Shown here piece by piece: positions 62,638 to 64,000 of a DNA stretch of 64,000 bases. Under the pieces are notes generated by a model. That model worked only from the letters and a program-made list of their open reading frames with translations, ran no database searches and was not told the DNA's origin. Position 1 is the first letter of the stretch. Every line of letters starts with the position of its first letter. The stretch covers positions 119,416 through 183,415 of the forward strand of contig NZ_WJOK01000010.1 of the NCBI RefSeq assembly GCF_009649785.1. Reading direction: 5' to 3'. This DNA comes from Agrobacterium tumefaciens. Its GTDB lineage: Bacteria; Pseudomonadota; Alphaproteobacteria; Rhizobiales; Rhizobiaceae. The translations under genes were made by a program, and so were the position numbers.

Positions 62638-63270
62638 TCAGCCGAAATAAGGCTTGATGTAGGGCAGGACTTCGATCACGCCGTGATACAGCATGTTGAG
62701 CGCCACATAGATGATGACCATCAGGCCAAGATACGAAATCCAGCGGTAGCGGTGCAGCAACTTGGCGACGAAATTGGCGGCCAGTCCCATGAGGGCGATC
62801 GAGACGACGAGACCGATAATCAGCACCGTGACATGGTCCTGCGCGGCACCGGCGACGGCAAGCACGTTGTCCAGCGACATGGACACATCGGCGATGACGA
62901 TCTGGGTTGCGGCCTGAAAGAAGGTCTTGTGACCTTTGGTCAGGTCAGCCTCTTCGTCCGTCACCTCGTCTTCGATGGAGCCTGCGGCTTCGCGCAGTTC
63001 GGACCACATCTTCCAGCACACCCAGGCAAGCAGGAGCCCGCCGAAGAGTTGTAGCCCGACAATGGAGAGAAGCTGCACGGTGACGGCGGCAAAGCCGATG
63101 CGCAATACGGTGGCGGCGATGATGCCGACCAGGATCGCCTTGCGGCGAAGGTGGGCGGGAAGACCGGCGGCGGCAAGGCCGATGACGATTGCATTGTCGC
63201 CTGCGAGAACGAGATCGATCGCAATGACTTGCATGAATGCCGTGAAGCCGGCGGCTGTGAAGATTTCCAT
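62638..63270 (-). CDS. TerC/YjbE-family integral membrane protein
   Basis: A 210-residue protein with about seven hydrophobic segments. TerC hallmarks are IDLVLAGDNAIVIGLAAAGL and IVIADVSMSLDNVLAVAGAA, with the paired acidic residues thought to bind metal. YjbE/TerC proteins are linked to manganese export and tellurite resistance. An acidic loop (SIEDEVTDEEAD) lies between segments three and four. It has its own terminator. Confidence 0.9.
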   Translation of the reverse strand: MEIFTAAGFTAFMQVIAIDLVLAGDNAIVIGLAAAGLPAHLRRKAILVGIIAATVLRIGFAAVTVQLLSIVGLQLFGGLLLAWVCWKMWSELREAAGSIEDEVTDEEADLTKGHKTFFQAATQIVIADVSMSLDNVLAVAGAAQDHVTVLIIGLVVSIALMGLAANFVAKLLHRYRWISYLGLMVIIYVALNMLYHGVIEVLPYIKPYFG

Positions 63271-63702
63271 TGAGCGGTCCTGAAACGGATATAATTTCGC
63301 GCCGGAGAGCGCGGCTGATCAATATGTGGCATAGAGGTTTTGCGCCTGGGCGCATCGTCCCGCTCGCCCGTCTCCCCCCGGAGATGAAATTTCCTTAAGC
63401 CATGATGAGGGTCCAGGTAAAGAAGTTGTGATAAAGAAAAAGCTTATTTAACGATCCGATTGTGCGAAGAGGGGTACAGGCAGGGTCCCGTCCGTGCGTC
63501 CCGTCTGCCCGTCGCGTGGGAAGGCTGAGCCAGCTTTGAATATCGCGCGGAACGCACCATATATGCACCTTGAGGCGCGCCTTAGGCGTGCGCGACCGTG
63601 CTTTGACAATTAAGTCTTGCGCATTCGCTTACAAAGCCTTAAACGGCGACACCAAACCGGTTCGCCGGGAAAACTACTTCACGTTCACAGGAAGCAATTC
63701 AC
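63271..63702. promoter_or_regulatory. 432-bp region upstream of tuf with probable promoter
   Basis: It holds no gene. A perfect -35 hexamer TTGACA is at 63603-63608; the -10 box is not clear, CTTACA (63628-63633) being the best candidate with a 19-bp spacer. AGGAAG precedes the tuf start. The left part must contain the promoter of the TerC-family gene. Confidence 0.6.
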
Positions 63703-64000
63703 ATGGCAAAGAGCAAGTTTGAGCGCAATAAGCCGCACGTCAACATTGGCACGATCGGTCACGTCGACCACGGCAAGACGTCGTTGACTGCTGCGATCAC
63801 GAAGTATTTCGGCGAGTTCAAGGCGTACGACCAGATCGACGCTGCTCCTGAAGAAAAGGCTCGCGGCATCACGATCTCGACGGCGCACGTCGAATACGAA
63901 ACGCCGAACCGTCACTACGCACACGTCGACTGCCCCGGCCACGCCGACTACGTGAAGAACATGATCACCGGTGCTGCCCAGATGGACGGCGCGATCCTGG
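63703..64000 (+). CDS. tuf: Translation elongation factor Tu, N-terminal part
   Basis: EF-Tu is the GTPase that delivers aminoacyl-tRNA to the ribosome. The first 99 residues are present before the window ends. G1 is [10 protein letters not shown], the effector region is [16 protein letters not shown], and G3 is [12 protein letters not shown]. Strongly biased, C-ending codons mark high expression. It has its own upstream region rather than following fusA, which suggests this is the second (tufB-type) copy. Confidence 0.97.
   Translation, partial: MAKSKFERNKPHVNIGTIGHVDHGKTSLTAAITKYFGEFKAYDQIDAAPEEKARGITISTAHVEYETPNRHYAHVDCPGHADYVKNMITGAAQMDGAIL

Noticed and set aside
63271..63400. A manganese riboswitch (yybP-ykoY type) upstream of the TerC-family gene
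   Set aside because: The TerC family makes this tempting, but I could not find the conserved loop sequences or stems of that riboswitch in the region.

Overview
The window looks like the main chromosome of a member of the Rhizobiaceae, most likely the Agrobacterium/Rhizobium group. The reasons are GC-rich coding DNA, the separate ilvIH and ilvC loci, a BA14K-family protein, palindromic intergenic repeats of the rhizobial type, and housekeeping proteins (IlvI, IlvC, PdxJ, UvrB, EF-Tu) of alphaproteobacterial type. The species call is an inference from sequence character; no database was searched.

Layout. Bases 1-29,800 are ordinary chromosome. A partial HerA-like ATPase comes first, then a branched-chain amino acid locus (leader peptide, attenuator, ilvI, ilvH) with ilvC about 15 kb away. 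Between and after these lie two ArsR/SRPBCC pairs, an aldo/keto reductase, a LysE exporter, a COG4315 protein with an ECF sigma/anti-sigma pair, a DUF2269 gene with an SDR-DoxX gene, a RecD-like helicase, a MerR-LuxR hybrid regulator, pdxJ, a type II NADH dehydrogenase, a zinc alcohol dehydrogenase with a divergent AraC regulator, a TetR regulator, two EEP-family phosphohydrolases, an RbsD/FucU protein, a MocR-type aminotransferase, a three-gene iron-type ABC transporter and a diguanylate cyclase.

Bases 29,826-46,206 are an integrated element of about 16.3 kb in the 3' part of tRNA-Thr(TGT). It is bounded by a 48-bp direct repeat and carries a tyrosine integrase at its right end. It has a regulatory region with three tandem operators, several small DNA-binding proteins, a RecA-fold replication ATPase beside an iteron-like array, a very large protein resembling a podoviral internal virion protein, and a T7-like tail fibre with an S74 chaperone domain. 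It has no recognisable capsid, portal or large terminase genes. A dGTPase cassette lies between the two virion-type genes on the opposite strand. The element is either a phage satellite that brings its own tail/ejection module or a deletion derivative of a podovirus-like prophage. This is the most interesting part of the window.

Bases 46,250-64,000 return to chromosome: an NTF2-like protein, a DnaJ-domain protein, a DUF922 protease, a PRC-barrel protein, an esterase, an unusually long uvrB with a repeat element embedded in its reading frame, an HxlR regulator divergent from an oxidoreductase, a PepSY/DUF2946 membrane pair, an acyl-CoA thioesterase, rlmB, tRNA-Tyr and tRNA-Gly, small secreted and membrane proteins (two of them only 31 and 37 residues long), a TerC-family protein, and the start of tuf.
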